A stretch of 64,000 nucleotides of DNA. It comes from Curvibacter gracilis ATCC BAA-807 (GTDB lineage: Bacteria > Pseudomonadota > Gammaproteobacteria > Burkholderiales > Burkholderiaceae_C). The stretch covers positions 1 to 64,000 of the forward strand of contig NZ_JADZ01000023.1 of NCBI RefSeq assembly GCF_000518645.1, in the 5' to 3' direction. Below are positions 40,638-49,807 of this stretch, in pieces. The notes beneath the pieces are model-generated. The model was not told the origin of the DNA. It worked only from the letters and a program-made list of their open reading frames with translations, and did not search any database. Both the position numbers and the translations under genes were made by a program. The stretch's first letter is position 1. Each line of letters begins with the position of its first letter.

Positions 40638-41696
40638 ATGAAAGATTCGCAAATTTTATCGACCTTCGGTCCGACCGCGCCGCAAACCGCCTCCAAGCCG
40701 TCGGCCAGACCGGCTCCGCTGGTGTTCGATGCCTGTCATGTGGGCGTGGTTCTGCGCGCCGTGTTGTTCGTGGAAACCGTGATGGGCGTGGCCGCGCTGT
40801 ACGCGGTCGACACCTTCATGGCCTGGGTCGGGCTGGTGGGCGTGCTCACCTGCGCCGCCCTGCCCGGCACCCTGGCCTGGCTGGTCGTGGCCTGCCTGCT
40901 CAAGCACACGCTGGCGCGGCTACCCGCCGCCGCCCAGTACGGGGTGGGCAGCCTGCTGGGCGCGCTCACCGGCCTGTATGGCTGCGGCCTGCTGGCCCTG
41001 ACCGGCTTCACCGAACGTTCGCCCTGGCTGGCCAGCGCCTGCACCGGCGCCTTGCTGGCCGGGCTGCTGGTGGCCAGCCTGGTGTGGCGCGCCCGCGCCC
41101 GCACCCCGGCGGCCACCACAGCGCGCCTGGCCGAGCTGCAGTCGCGCATCCGGCCGCACTTTCTGTTCAACACCCTGAACAGCGCCATCGCCCTGGTGCG
41201 TGCCGAGCCGGCCCGTGCCGAAACCCTGCTGGAAGACCTGAGCGACCTGTTCCGCGCCGCCCTGGTCGAGCACGGCGAGACCGCCACGCTGGACGAGGAG
41301 GTGGCGCTGGCCCAGCGCTACCTGGCCATCGAGCAGGTGCGCTTCGGCGAGCGGCTGCGCGTGCACTGGGAGCTCGACCCCGAGGCCGGTCAGGCCCGCC
41401 TGCCACCCCTGCTGTTACAGCCCCTGGTGGAGAACGCCATCAAGCACGGCGTGGAGCCCAGTGCGGTGGGGGGCGAGTTGATCGTGCGAACCCGCAATCA
41501 GGGGACTCGTGTGCGCCTGGATATCATTAATTCACTACCACCGGAAGCTCAAAAAACGACCGCTCAAACAGCTGGTCATGGGATAGCGCTCGCCAATGTA
41601 AGCGACCGCTTGCGTTTGTTGCACGACGTCGAAATTGAGTTCAGTGCTGGCGTGAGGGACGACCGCTACCATGTCCGAATCACGTTTCCGACGTGA
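40638..41696 (+). CDS. algZ: LytS/AlgZ-type membrane histidine kinase
   Basis: This 352-residue sensor has four hydrophobic segments (about 35-150) without a large periplasmic domain. The His_kinase domain follows with His174 in [15 protein letters not shown] and an ATPase N-box LVENAIKHG. This build is shared by AlgZ (FimS) and LytS proteins that signal to LytTR regulators. The next gene overlaps or follows immediately. The environmental cue cannot be read from sequence. Confidence 0.85.
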   Translation: MKDSQILSTFGPTAPQTASKPSARPAPLVFDACHVGVVLRAVLFVETVMGVAALYAVDTFMAWVGLVGVLTCAALPGTLAWLVVACLLKHTLARLPAAAQYGVGSLLGALTGLYGCGLLALTGFTERSPWLASACTGALLAGLLVASLVWRARARTPAATTARLAELQSRIRPHFLFNTLNSAIALVRAEPARAETLLEDLSDLFRAALVEHGETATLDEEVALAQRYLAIEQVRFGERLRVHWELDPEAGQARLPPLLLQPLVENAIKHGVEPSAVGGELIVRTRNQGTRVRLDIINSLPPEAQKTTAQTAGHGIALANVSDRLRLLHDVEIEFSAGVRDDRYHVRITFPT

Positions 41697-41752
41697 GTCG
41701 AGGCATGGAGACAACCTTGCCGCATGGATTCAATCAACGTCTTGAAAGCACC

Positions 41753-42505
41753 ATGGAGCTTCACCTTCTGATCGTTGACGACGAAGCATTGGCACGCTCC
41801 CGTCTGCGAACGCTGCTGAGCGACCTGCACGCAGCTCACCCCTTCACGGTCCAAGAGGCCACCAACGCCGTCACAGCCATGTCGGTGCTCGATCGCGAGC
41901 CCATCGATGTGGTCCTGCTGGACATCCACATGCCCGGCACCGACGGCCTGGGCCTGGCCAACCACCTGCGCACCCTGAGGCGCCCGCCGGTGGTGATCTT
42001 CATCACGGCCTATGCCGAGCATGCGGTACAGGCCTTCGACCTCGATGCTGTCGACTACCTCACCAAGCCCGTGCGCGCCGACCGCCTGAGCGAAGCCCTG
42101 CAGAAGGCCGAGCGCCGCCTGCAGACCCAGCGCAGCCAGCCGCAGCCCGACAACAGCCCCTCCGAGCACCTGATCATCCAGGACCGTGGCCGCACCGAGC
42201 GGGTCCCCTTGGCCGAGGTGCTGTACTTCAAGGCCGAGCTCAAGTACGTGACCGTGCGCACGGCGGTGCGCAGCTACATCCTCGACGGCTCGCTGAGCGA
42301 CCTCGAAACCCGCTACCCCAACCGCTTCATGCGCATCCACCGCAATGCGCTGGTGGCCCGCCAGGCGGTGCGCGCGCTGGAGAAGCACTACGACAGCGAA
42401 GAAGGCGATGGCTGGGCCGTGCGTCTGCAAGGCCTCGATGAGCGCCTGTCGGTGTCGCGCCGCCAGCTGACCTCGGTGCGCGAGGCGATTGCCGCCAGCC
42501 GCTGA
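41753..42505 (+). CDS. algR: LytTR response regulator, AlgR-like
   Basis: This 250-residue regulator has a receiver domain with phospho-acceptor Asp57 (VVLLDIHMPG), Lys in LTKPVRADR, and a C-terminal LytTR DNA-binding domain (about 142-248: VLYFKAELKYVTVRT, YPNRFMRIHRNALV). The start at 41753 (MELHLLIVDDE) matches AlgR N-termini. A GTG at 41693 overlaps the kinase stop as GTGA, and an ATG lies at 41705; either would add 16-20 residues. In related genomes hemC often follows; here it does not. Confidence 0.85.
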   Translation: MELHLLIVDDEALARSRLRTLLSDLHAAHPFTVQEATNAVTAMSVLDREPIDVVLLDIHMPGTDGLGLANHLRTLRRPPVVIFITAYAEHAVQAFDLDAVDYLTKPVRADRLSEALQKAERRLQTQRSQPQPDNSPSEHLIIQDRGRTERVPLAEVLYFKAELKYVTVRTAVRSYILDGSLSDLETRYPNRFMRIHRNALVARQAVRALEKHYDSEEGDGWAVRLQGLDERLSVSRRQLTSVREAIAASR

Positions 42506-42549
42506 GCTGAGCCCCCCACCGGCCTGGCCCCGCACCGGGCGGGCCACCC

Positions 42550-42571
42550 GACCCGGCCCCAGCGCCGGGTC
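42550..42571 (+). terminator. GC-rich stem-loop after algR
   Basis: GACCCGGC-CCCAGC-GCCGGGTC is an 8-bp perfect stem with a six-base loop, 45 bases past the algR stop. No T-run follows, so it would be a weak or factor-assisted terminator. It separates algR from the Bug-family gene. Confidence 0.4.
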
Positions 42572-42709
42572 AGACTCCGGCCCCGGCGCCGCGATTCACA
42601 AAAGCAATCGCCGACGCGTTTTTTTGAATTGGACCTGGGCTCCAGTGCACTCCAAGATGGGCCTCCGGCAGCCGGCACAGACCGGGCGCCACCCCTTGGA
42701 GACAACACC

Positions 42710-43741
42710 ATGAACCGCTTGCATGCCTGCACGGCACTGCTGGCCCTGGCCCTGGGCGCCCCACTGGCCGCCCGGGCCCAGAGCCTGCCCTCACCCGCTG
42801 CCTCACCCTCCACTTCCCCCGCCACCACGCCGGCCACTGCGCCCAGCAGCTACCCCACCGGCCCCATCACCCTGGTCGTGCCCTTTGCGGCCGGCAGCGG
42901 CACCGACTCGGTGGCCCGCGCCCTCGGACAGAAGCTGGGCGAACGCCTGCGCCAGCCGGTGCTGATCGACAACCGCCCCGGCGCCAGCGCCCAATTGGGT
43001 GCGCAGTACGTGGCCAAGGCCAAGCCCGACGGCTACACGCTGTTCATGACCACCAACACCTCGCACTCGGCCAACCCCAGCCTGTTTGCGCAACTGCGCT
43101 ACGACCCGATCAAGGACTTCACCCCCGTGGCCGGTGTGGGCGAGCTGCCGTTTGCCCTGGCGGTCCACCCTTCGGTGCCGGCCCGCACCTTGGGCGAGTT
43201 CATCGCCTATGCCAAGGCCCGCCCCGGCCAGCTCAGCTACGCCACGCCCAACAGCACCTCGCTGGTGGCCAGCGAAACCCTCAAGCGCATGGCCGGCCTG
43301 GACATCGTGGGCGTGCCCTACAAATCCAGCCCGCAGGCCATGACCGACCTGGTGGGCGGCCAGGTGCAGATGTACGTGGCCGACCTGGGCTCGGGCATGA
43401 GCATGCTCAAGAGCGACAAGGTGCGCACCCTGGGCATCACCACGGCCGAGGCCTCGCGCCTGCTGCCCGGCGTGCCCCCGATCGGCAAGACGGTGCCGGG
43501 CTTTGACCTGACCTCGTGGAACGGCGTCTTCGGCCCCGCCGGCCTGCCGCCGCCGGTGGTGGAGCGGCTCAACCGCGAAATCAACGCCGTGCTGGCCGAC
43601 ACCGATGTGCAAGACAAGCTGGCCCAGATCGGCTTTCAGGTGTGGCCGGGCGCCACGCCCGAGGCCTTTGCGCAGTACGTGGCCGAGCAACTGCGGCACT
43701 GGGGGCAGCTGATCCGCCAGGCCGGCATCCGCCCCGAATGA
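42710..43741 (+). CDS. Bug/TctC-family periplasmic binding protein
   Basis: This 343-residue tripartite-tricarboxylate-type solute receptor has a signal peptide ending ARAQS, then a Pro/Ser/Thr-rich linker, then the Bug fold: YPTGPITLVVPFAAGSGTDSVAR, VLIDNRPGASAQLGAQYVAKAKPDGYTL and YKSSPQAMTDLVGGQV. Bug proteins bind carboxylates, aromatic acids or amides. No TctA/TctB membrane partner is present, as is usual for orphan Bug genes in this order. TTGGAGA lies ahead of the ATG. It is followed after 23 bases by the cupin and acyl-CoA dehydrogenase genes, so its ligand is probably the acid handled by that module (inference). Confidence 0.9.
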   Translation: MNRLHACTALLALALGAPLAARAQSLPSPAASPSTSPATTPATAPSSYPTGPITLVVPFAAGSGTDSVARALGQKLGERLRQPVLIDNRPGASAQLGAQYVAKAKPDGYTLFMTTNTSHSANPSLFAQLRYDPIKDFTPVAGVGELPFALAVHPSVPARTLGEFIAYAKARPGQLSYATPNSTSLVASETLKRMAGLDIVGVPYKSSPQAMTDLVGGQVQMYVADLGSGMSMLKSDKVRTLGITTAEASRLLPGVPPIGKTVPGFDLTSWNGVFGPAGLPPPVVERLNREINAVLADTDVQDKLAQIGFQVWPGATPEAFAQYVAEQLRHWGQLIRQAGIRPE

Positions 43742-43764
43742 GCTCCGCCCCTTGAAAGCCCCTC

Positions 43765-44178
43765 ATGTCTCAAGCCCCCCGATATGACTACTGCGTGCGC
43801 GCCGGCAGCGTGCCCAGCTACCAGCCGGCCAACCACGCCCACACCCACAACCAGCGCCTGATCGGCCCCGACAACGTAGGGGCGCGCCACCTGGAGGTGG
43901 TGCTGGGCACCCTGGCGCCGGGCGGCGGCGCCCTGCCCCACGCCCACCCGGGCATGGAGCAGGCCTGCTACCTGCTCGAAGGCACGGCCCACGTCGAAGT
44001 GGCCGGCCAGTCGTTCGAGCTGGGGCCGGGCGATGCCTGCTTTTTTCCGCAAGACGAGATGCATGTGTTCCAGGTCACCAGCGCCACCCCGGTGAAGCTG
44101 CTGGTGATCTACAGCCCCCCCTACGGCGAGAACCCCGAGCGCGTGCGCCGCACCAACCCGACCGGAGGTGCTGCATGA
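43765..44178 (+). CDS. Small cupin-fold protein
   Basis: This 137-residue single-domain cupin has motif 1 PHAHPGMEQACYLLEGTAHVEV (metal ligands His59, His61 and Glu65) and motif 2 PGDACFFPQDEMH (His100). All four expected metal ligands are present, so it may be an active dioxygenase, isomerase or decarboxylase, or a binding protein. It ends ATGA over the start of the acyl-CoA dehydrogenase gene, which suggests joint function. The substrate is unknown. Confidence 0.8.
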   Translation: MSQAPRYDYCVRAGSVPSYQPANHAHTHNQRLIGPDNVGARHLEVVLGTLAPGGGALPHAHPGMEQACYLLEGTAHVEVAGQSFELGPGDACFFPQDEMHVFQVTSATPVKLLVIYSPPYGENPERVRRTNPTGGAA

Positions 44179-45338
44179 ATTTCGGCTGGACCGAGCAACA
44201 GCAGCAGATCCGCGATGCGGTCGAGCGCGTGTGCGCGCCCTTTGATGCCGACTACTGGCTGCGCCACGACCGCGAGGGCGGCTTTCCGGGCGACTTCCAC
44301 CAGGCCCTGGCCGAGGCCGGCTGGCTGGGCATCGCCATGCCCGAGGCCTATGGCGGCGCCGGCCTGGGCATCAGCGAAGCCGCCTTGATGATGCACACCA
44401 TCGCCGCCACCGGCGCCGGTCTGTCGGGCGCCTCGGCCGTGCACATGAACATCTTCGGCCTGCACCCCGTGGTGGTGTTTGGCAACGAGGCGCAAAAACA
44501 GCGCTGGCTGCCGCCCCTGATCGCGGGCCACGACAAGGCCTGCTTCGGCGTGACCGAACCCAACACCGGCCTCAACACCCTCAAGCTCAAGACCCGCGCC
44601 GTGCGCCAGGGCGACCACTATGTGGTGACCGGCCAGAAGGTGTGGATCTCGACCGCCCAGGTGGCCAACAAGATCCTGCTGCTGGCCCGCACCACCCCGG
44701 TCGAGGAATGCCGCGGCACCGAAGGCCTGAGCCTGTTCTACACCGACCTGGACCGCAGCACCGTGGAGGTGCGCGAGATCGAGAAGATGGGCCGCAAGGC
44801 GGTCGACTCGAACCAGGTCTTCATCGACGGCCTGCGCATCCCGGTGGAAGACCGCGTGGGCGAAGAAGGCCAGGGCTTCAGCTACATCCTGCACGGCCTG
44901 AACCCCGAACGCATCCTGATCGCCGCCGAGGCCGTGGGCCTGGGCCGTGCCGCACTGGCACGCGGCGCGCTGTACGCCCAGGAGCGCGTGGTGTTCGACC
45001 GCCCCATCGGCATGAACCAGGGCATCCAGCACCCGCTGGCCAAGTCATGGATGGAACTGGAGGCCGCCCACCTGATGGTGCACAAGGCCGCCTGGCTGTA
45101 CGACCAGCACCAGCCCTGCGGCGCCGAGGCCAACAGCGCCAAATACCTGGCCGCCGAAGCCTGCTACCACGCCTGCGAAAACGCCATCCTCACCCACGGC
45201 GGCATGGGCTATGCCAAGGAATACCACGTGGAGCGCTACCTGCGCGAAGCCTGGATCCCCCGCCTGGCCCCGGTCAGCCCGCAGCTGATCCTGTGCTTCA
45301 TTGCAGAGAAAGTGCTGGGGCTGCCGAAGTCGTATTGA
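44175..45338 (+). CDS. Acyl-CoA dehydrogenase with base in the isovaleryl-type position
   Basis: This 387-residue FAD-dependent acyl-CoA dehydrogenase has CFGVTEPNTGLNTLKLKT and VTGQKVWIST (FAD and substrate loops) and HGGMGYAKEYHVERYLRE near the end. The usual C-terminal IYEGT with the catalytic Glu is replaced by RLAPVSPQLI. A Glu is present at 245 in GLNPERILIA, the position used as base in isovaleryl-CoA and long-chain dehydrogenases. It is therefore probably active on a branched or bulky acyl-CoA (inference). It is translationally coupled to the cupin and converges with the LysR gene 27 bases on. Confidence 0.88.
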   Translation: MNFGWTEQQQQIRDAVERVCAPFDADYWLRHDREGGFPGDFHQALAEAGWLGIAMPEAYGGAGLGISEAALMMHTIAATGAGLSGASAVHMNIFGLHPVVVFGNEAQKQRWLPPLIAGHDKACFGVTEPNTGLNTLKLKTRAVRQGDHYVVTGQKVWISTAQVANKILLLARTTPVEECRGTEGLSLFYTDLDRSTVEVREIEKMGRKAVDSNQVFIDGLRIPVEDRVGEEGQGFSYILHGLNPERILIAAEAVGLGRAALARGALYAQERVVFDRPIGMNQGIQHPLAKSWMELEAAHLMVHKAAWLYDQHQPCGAEANSAKYLAAEACYHACENAILTHGGMGYAKEYHVERYLREAWIPRLAPVSPQLILCFIAEKVLGLPKSY

Positions 45339-45365
45339 GGGGGGCCTACCCTTCTCGGCCCGGCC

Positions 45366-46376
45366 TCAGCGGCGGCGCGAAGGGCGTTGCCCGGCGGGCT
45401 CGCTCGGGGTGGGTGGCGCAGCGGCCAACACGGGCGGCGGCGCCTCGCGGTCTCCCCCTGCAGCATGGCCCGCCACCGCCTGCTGCACCACCTCGCGGAT
45501 CAGGGCCAGGGCGCGCTTGTGGGTTTCGGTGGAGGGGCGGCGCGAGGACCACACCAGGTTCAGCTCGCTCATGATGCGCGGCGAGTGGATGCCGTGCAGC
45601 ACAAAGGGCGTGGCGTTGCTGAAGCTGCTCAGGGTGTAGGCGGGCAGCACGGCGTGGCCCAGGCCTTCGCGCACCAGGTTGAGGATGGCGTTCAGGCCGT
45701 CCACCTCCAGCGTGACCTGGGGCTTGAGGCCGAAGCGGGCCATTTCGGCGTCGATCAGGATGCGGAACACATTGGGCCGGCTGGGCAGGATCAGCGGCAG
45801 GGCCGCCACCTCGCGCAGGCTCAGCGTGGCGGGCAGGGGCGTGTCCTGGCGCAGGGGGTGGTCGCGGGCGGCGATCAGCACCAGTTGCTCTTCGTGCAGC
45901 GTGCTCATCTCCAGATCGGGCGAGCGCACCGGGTTGTACAGCACCGCCATGTCGAGGTTGCCCACGCGCAGGCCCTCGTACATCTGCACCGAAAAGCCTT
46001 CGGTGAGGGTGAGCCGCGCCTGCGGCAGGTGCTGCATGAAGGCGCGTGCCAGCGGCACGGTGATCAGGCGCGACAGGCTGGGCGGCAGGCCCACCGACAC
46101 CCGGCCGGCCAGGGCGCCGCGGGCGCTGCCCATCTCCTCGCGCGCCACCTCCACCTGGTGCAGGATGCCGCGGCCGTGCTCGAGCAGCAGCTTGCCGCTT
46201 TCGGTCAGCTTGACGCCGCGCCCGTTGCGGTCGAGCAGGTTCTGACGCAACTCCACCTCCAGCATGCGCACCTGGCGGCTGAGCGCGGGCTGGGCGATGT
46301 TGAGGGCGATCGAGGCCCGGGTGAAGCTGCCCAGTTCGGCCACACGAACGAAGTATTCGAGCTGTTTGAGGTCCAT
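45366..46376 (-). CDS. pmdR: LysR-family regulator divergent from the pmd operon (PmdR-like)
   Basis: This 336-residue LysR protein has an N-terminal helix-turn-helix (MDLKQLEYFVRVAELGSFTRASIALNIAQPALSRQVR) and an effector domain of the GbpR/CynR-like class. A 35-residue Ala/Pro/Arg-rich tail (from about 300) is beyond family length. It lies divergent from pmdK with a 211-base shared regulatory region containing a TATATC/GATATA repeat. In Comamonas a LysR protein activates the equivalent operon in response to a pathway intermediate; the same role here is inferred from position. Confidence 0.75.
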   Translation of the reverse strand: MDLKQLEYFVRVAELGSFTRASIALNIAQPALSRQVRMLEVELRQNLLDRNGRGVKLTESGKLLLEHGRGILHQVEVAREEMGSARGALAGRVSVGLPPSLSRLITVPLARAFMQHLPQARLTLTEGFSVQMYEGLRVGNLDMAVLYNPVRSPDLEMSTLHEEQLVLIAARDHPLRQDTPLPATLSLREVAALPLILPSRPNVFRILIDAEMARFGLKPQVTLEVDGLNAILNLVREGLGHAVLPAYTLSSFSNATPFVLHGIHSPRIMSELNLVWSSRRPSTETHKRALALIREVVQQAVAGHAAGGDREAPPPVLAAAPPTPSEPAGQRPSRRR

Positions 46377-46407
46377 GACGCGTGATTTTGAATACCTTTC
46401 GTCGAAC

Positions 46408-46424
46408 TATATCAATTCGATATA
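46408..46424. promoter_or_regulatory. Inverted repeat in the pmdR-pmdK intergenic region
   Basis: TATATC-AATTC-GATATA is an inverted repeat with the T-N11-A spacing of LysR-family sites, 32 bases upstream of the pmdR ATG and about 164 bases before pmdK. AT-rich composition and position make it the best operator candidate. It would fit autoregulation plus activation of the pmd operon. Confidence 0.5.
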
Positions 46425-46587
46425 CCAGCTAGTGTGGGGGGCCGCTGGCAAGCGGGGGCGGCCCTGTCCAGAATCGGCGCCAACACAAATTGCGCGCCCA
46501 GGCGGGACTCAACCCGCCACAGAGCCCGCGCCAGCCCGGTTCAGCGAGGGAGGGAAGCAACCCCGATGGATCACCCAGAGACAAGCC

Positions 46588-47958
46588 ATGAAACCCAATG
46601 CCTCGGACGTCAACGTCCAGACCCTGCTCAACGAGCACCCGTTTTCGCCCTTTCAGTGGGTGATCTTTGCGCTGTGCTTCTTCATCGTGCTGCTGGACGG
46701 TTTTGACACCGCCGCCATCGGCTACATCGCGCCCTCGCTGATCAAGGAATGGGGCGTCAGCAAGCCCGCCCTGGCCCCGGTGCTGAGCGCCGCCCTGTTT
46801 GGCCTGGCGGCCGGCGCCCTGCTGGCGGGCCCGCTGGCCGACCGGCTGGGCCGCAAGACGGTGCTGGTGGGCTCGGTGCTGATCTTTGCCGTGGCCTGCC
46901 TGGCCTCGGGCTTTGCCCCCGACCTGACCACGCTGAGCGCGCTGCGCTTTGTGACCGGCCTGGGCCTGGGTGCCGCCATGCCCAATGCCGTGACCCTGAT
47001 GAGCGAATACTGCCCGGACGGCCGACGCGCCACCCTGACCAACGCCATGTTCTGCGGCTTTCCGCTGGGCGCGGCCTTTGGCGGCTTTCTGGCGGCCTGG
47101 ATGATCCCGAACTTCGGCTGGCGCAGCGTGCTGATCCTGGGCGGCGCCGTGCCCCTGCTGCTGGTGCTGCTGCTGGTGGTGCTGCTGCCCGATTCGGTGC
47201 GCTACATGGTGGCCAATGGCCAGCCGGTGGAGCGCATCCGCGCCGTGCTGGCCCGCATTGCCGGCCCCGCCGTGCTGAAGGCCAAGCGCTTTGTGCTGAC
47301 CGAGACGGCGGCACACTCCGACGCCAAGAGCGGCATCGGTGTGGTGCTGTCGGCCCCCTACCGCGTGGGCTCGCTGATGCTGTGGTTGGCCTATTTCATG
47401 GGCCTGGTGATCTTCTATGCCCTGATCAACTGGATGCCCGTGCTGTTCAAGGACGCCGGCATCGACCCCAAGACCGGCACGCTGATCGCGGCCCTGTTCC
47501 CGCTGGGGGGCGTGGGCGCCGTGTTCTTTGGCTGGTTGATGGACCGCTTCAATGCCAACCGCATCATCGCCACTGGCTATGCGCTCACCGCCGTCTCGAT
47601 CTGGGCCATCGGCCAGGCCGCCGGCCAGGTGGGCTGGCTGGTGGTGGTGGTGTTCATCGCCGGCACCATCATGAACACCGCGCAATCGTCGATGCCGGCC
47701 CTGGCCGCCGCCTACTACCCGACGCGGGGCCGTGCCACCGGCGTGGCCTGGATGCTGGGCATCGGCCGCTTTGGCGGCATTGCCGGCTCCTTCCTGGTGG
47801 CCGAGCTGTCGGCCCGCCAGCTGAGCTTTGGTGACATCTTTGCGGTGGTGGCCATCCCCGGCATCATTGCCACCGCGGCCCTGATGCTGAAAGAATTCAA
47901 GCGCCCCAAGGGGGGCGATGACAGCAGCGCCCGCCTCGTGCCGGTGGCTGCGCACTGA
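46588..47958 (+). CDS. pmdK: Aromatic-acid:H+ symporter, protocatechuate uptake (PmdK-like)
   Basis: This 456-residue MFS permease with 12 membrane segments is of the AAHS (PcaK) family. TM1 carries the conserved DGFDTAAIGYIAPSL motif, and the loop 2-3 motif is GPLADRLGRKTV. It probably imports protocatechuate or a related hydroxybenzoate. It heads the catabolic operon, 44 bases before pmdE. The ATG at 46588 (MKPNASDVN) was chosen because residues upstream of it do not match the family. Confidence 0.88.
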   Translation: MKPNASDVNVQTLLNEHPFSPFQWVIFALCFFIVLLDGFDTAAIGYIAPSLIKEWGVSKPALAPVLSAALFGLAAGALLAGPLADRLGRKTVLVGSVLIFAVACLASGFAPDLTTLSALRFVTGLGLGAAMPNAVTLMSEYCPDGRRATLTNAMFCGFPLGAAFGGFLAAWMIPNFGWRSVLILGGAVPLLLVLLLVVLLPDSVRYMVANGQPVERIRAVLARIAGPAVLKAKRFVLTETAAHSDAKSGIGVVLSAPYRVGSLMLWLAYFMGLVIFYALINWMPVLFKDAGIDPKTGTLIAALFPLGGVGAVFFGWLMDRFNANRIIATGYALTAVSIWAIGQAAGQVGWLVVVVFIAGTIMNTAQSSMPALAAAYYPTRGRATGVAWMLGIGRFGGIAGSFLVAELSARQLSFGDIFAVVAIPGIIATAALMLKEFKRPKGGDDSSARLVPVAAH

Positions 47959-48002
47959 GCTTTCTGAACCCCTTCTGTTTTCGACCCTCTGGAGAATCCC
48001 CG

Positions 48003-49031
48003 ATGATCATCGACGTTCACGGCCACTACACCACCGCCCCGGCCGCCCTGGGCGCCTGGCGCGACCTGCAGATCGCCGCCCTGAAAGACCCCAGCAAGGC
48101 GCCCAAGGCCTCCGAGCTGAAGATCAGCGACGACGAGCTGCGCGAGTCCATCGAGACCAACCAGCTCAAGCTGATGAAAGAGCGCGGCAGCGACCTGACC
48201 ATCTTCAGCCCGCGCGCCAGCTTCATGGCGCACCACATCGGCGACTTCGAGACCTCGTCCACCTGGGCCGCCATCTGCAACGAGCTGTGCTTCCGCGTGA
48301 GCGAGCTGTTCCCCGACCACTTCATCCCGGCCGCCATGCTGCCGCAGTCGCCGGGCGTGGACCCGGCCACCTGCATCCCCGAACTGGTCAAGTGCGTGGA
48401 GCAGTACGGCAACGTGGGCATCAACCTGAACCCCGATCCTTCGGGCGGCCACTGGACCAGCCCGCCGCTGTCGGACCGCCACTGGTACCCCATCTATGAA
48501 AAGATGGTCGAGTACGACATCCCGGCGATGATCCACGTGAGCACCAGCTGCAACAGCTGCTTCCACACCACCGGCGCCCACTACCTGAACGCCGACACCA
48601 CAGCCTTCATGCAATGCCTGACCAGCGACCTGTTCAAGGACTTCCCCACCCTGAAGTTCCTGATCCCGCACGGCGGCGGCGCGGTGCCCTACCACTGGGG
48701 CCGTTTCCGGGGCCTGGCGCAAGAGCTGAAGAAGCCTCTGCTGAAGGACCACCTGCTCAACAACATCTTCTTTGACACCTGCGTGTACCACCAGCCGGGC
48801 ATCGACCTGCTGACCAAGGTGATCCCGGTGGACAACATCCTGTTTGCCAGCGAGATGATCGGCGCCGTGCGCGGCATCGACCCCGAAACCGGCCACTACT
48901 ACGACGACACCAAGCGCTACGTGGCCGCCACGCCCAACCTGAGCGACGAAGACCGCTACAAGGTCTACGAAGGCAACGCCCGCCGCGTCTTCCCGCGCCT
49001 GGACAAGGCCCTCAAGGCCAAGGGCCTGTAA
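48003..49031 (+). CDS. pmdE: 4-oxalomesaconate hydratase
   Basis: This 342-residue amidohydrolase-superfamily enzyme (LigJ/PmdE) adds water to 4-oxalomesaconate to give 4-carboxy-4-hydroxy-2-oxoadipate. The metal-binding start MIIDVHGHYTT, the central MIHVSTSCNSC, the FLIPHGGGAVPYHWGRFRG block and LFASEMIGAVRGIDPETG are characteristic. It precedes the aldolase gene by 27 bases and acts directly upstream of it in the pathway. Confidence 0.94.
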   Translation: MIIDVHGHYTTAPAALGAWRDLQIAALKDPSKAPKASELKISDDELRESIETNQLKLMKERGSDLTIFSPRASFMAHHIGDFETSSTWAAICNELCFRVSELFPDHFIPAAMLPQSPGVDPATCIPELVKCVEQYGNVGINLNPDPSGGHWTSPPLSDRHWYPIYEKMVEYDIPAMIHVSTSCNSCFHTTGAHYLNADTTAFMQCLTSDLFKDFPTLKFLIPHGGGAVPYHWGRFRGLAQELKKPLLKDHLLNNIFFDTCVYHQPGIDLLTKVIPVDNILFASEMIGAVRGIDPETGHYYDDTKRYVAATPNLSDEDRYKVYEGNARRVFPRLDKALKAKGL

Positions 49032-49058
49032 CCCCATTCAACGAACCGGAGCAACACC

Positions 49059-49742
49059 ATGTACGAACTCGGAGTCGTTTACCGCAACATCACCCGCGCC
49101 GACCGCGCGGCCGCCGACGGCCTGGCCGCCCTGGGCTCGGCCACCGTGCACGAAGCCATGGGCCGTGTCGGCCTGCTCAAGCCCTACATGCGCCCCATCT
49201 ACGCGGGCCAGAAGGTGTCGGGCACCGCCGTCACCGTACTGCTGCAGCCCGGCGACAACTGGATGATGCACGTGGCCGCCGAGCAGATCCAGCCCGGCGA
49301 CATCGTGGTGGCCGCGGTCACCGCCGAATGCACCGACGGCTACTTTGGCGACCTGCTGGCCACCAGCTTCCAGGCCCGTGGCGCCCGTGCCCTGATCATC
49401 GACGCCGGCGTGCGCGACGTGGCCACGCTGCAGGAGATGAACTTCCCGGTCTGGAGCAAGGCCATCAGCAGCAAGGGCACCATCAAGGCCACCCTGGGCT
49501 CGGTGAACATCCCCATCGTGTGCGCCGGCATGCTGGTCACCCCGGGTGACGTGATCGTGGCCGACGACGACGGCGTGGTCTGCGTGCCCGCCGCCCGCGC
49601 CCAGGCCACCCTGGAGGCCGCCATCAAGCGCGAATCGTTCGAAGGCGAAAAGCGCGCCAAGCTGGCCTCGGGCGTGCTGGGCCTGGACATGTACAAGATG
49701 CGCGAGCCGCTGGCCGCCGCCGGCTTGAAGTACATCGACTGA
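49059..49742 (+). CDS. pmdF: 4-carboxy-4-hydroxy-2-oxoadipate aldolase
   Basis: This 227-residue class II aldolase of the RraA-like family (LigK/PmdF) splits 4-carboxy-4-hydroxy-2-oxoadipate into pyruvate and oxaloacetate, the end of the 4,5-cleavage route. The active site G-D-L-L-A (97-101) and the Arg119-Asp120 pair in [12 protein letters not shown] are intact, as in characterised HMG/CHA aldolases. An ACCGGAG site precedes the ATG. A GC-rich hairpin follows the stop. Confidence 0.95.
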   Translation: MYELGVVYRNITRADRAAADGLAALGSATVHEAMGRVGLLKPYMRPIYAGQKVSGTAVTVLLQPGDNWMMHVAAEQIQPGDIVVAAVTAECTDGYFGDLLATSFQARGARALIIDAGVRDVATLQEMNFPVWSKAISSKGTIKATLGSVNIPIVCAGMLVTPGDVIVADDDGVVCVPAARAQATLEAAIKRESFEGEKRAKLASGVLGLDMYKMREPLAAAGLKYID

Positions 49743-49753
49743 TGCGCCCCCCC

Positions 49754-49775
49754 GGCGGCCCCGCTGCGGGCCGCC
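49754..49775. repeat. GC-rich hairpin between pmdF and pmdD
   Basis: GGCGGCCC-CGCTGC-GGGCCGCC is a perfect 8-bp stem with a six-base loop followed by TCTTT, 12 bases after the pmdF stop and within the 65-base gap before pmdD. It could attenuate transcription or stabilise the upstream message. It resembles the second hairpin unit before pmdA in composition and may be a fragment of the same repeat family. Confidence 0.5.
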
Positions 49776-49807
49776 TCTTTGGCAACACCACCCCCACAGA
49801 GATTGAC

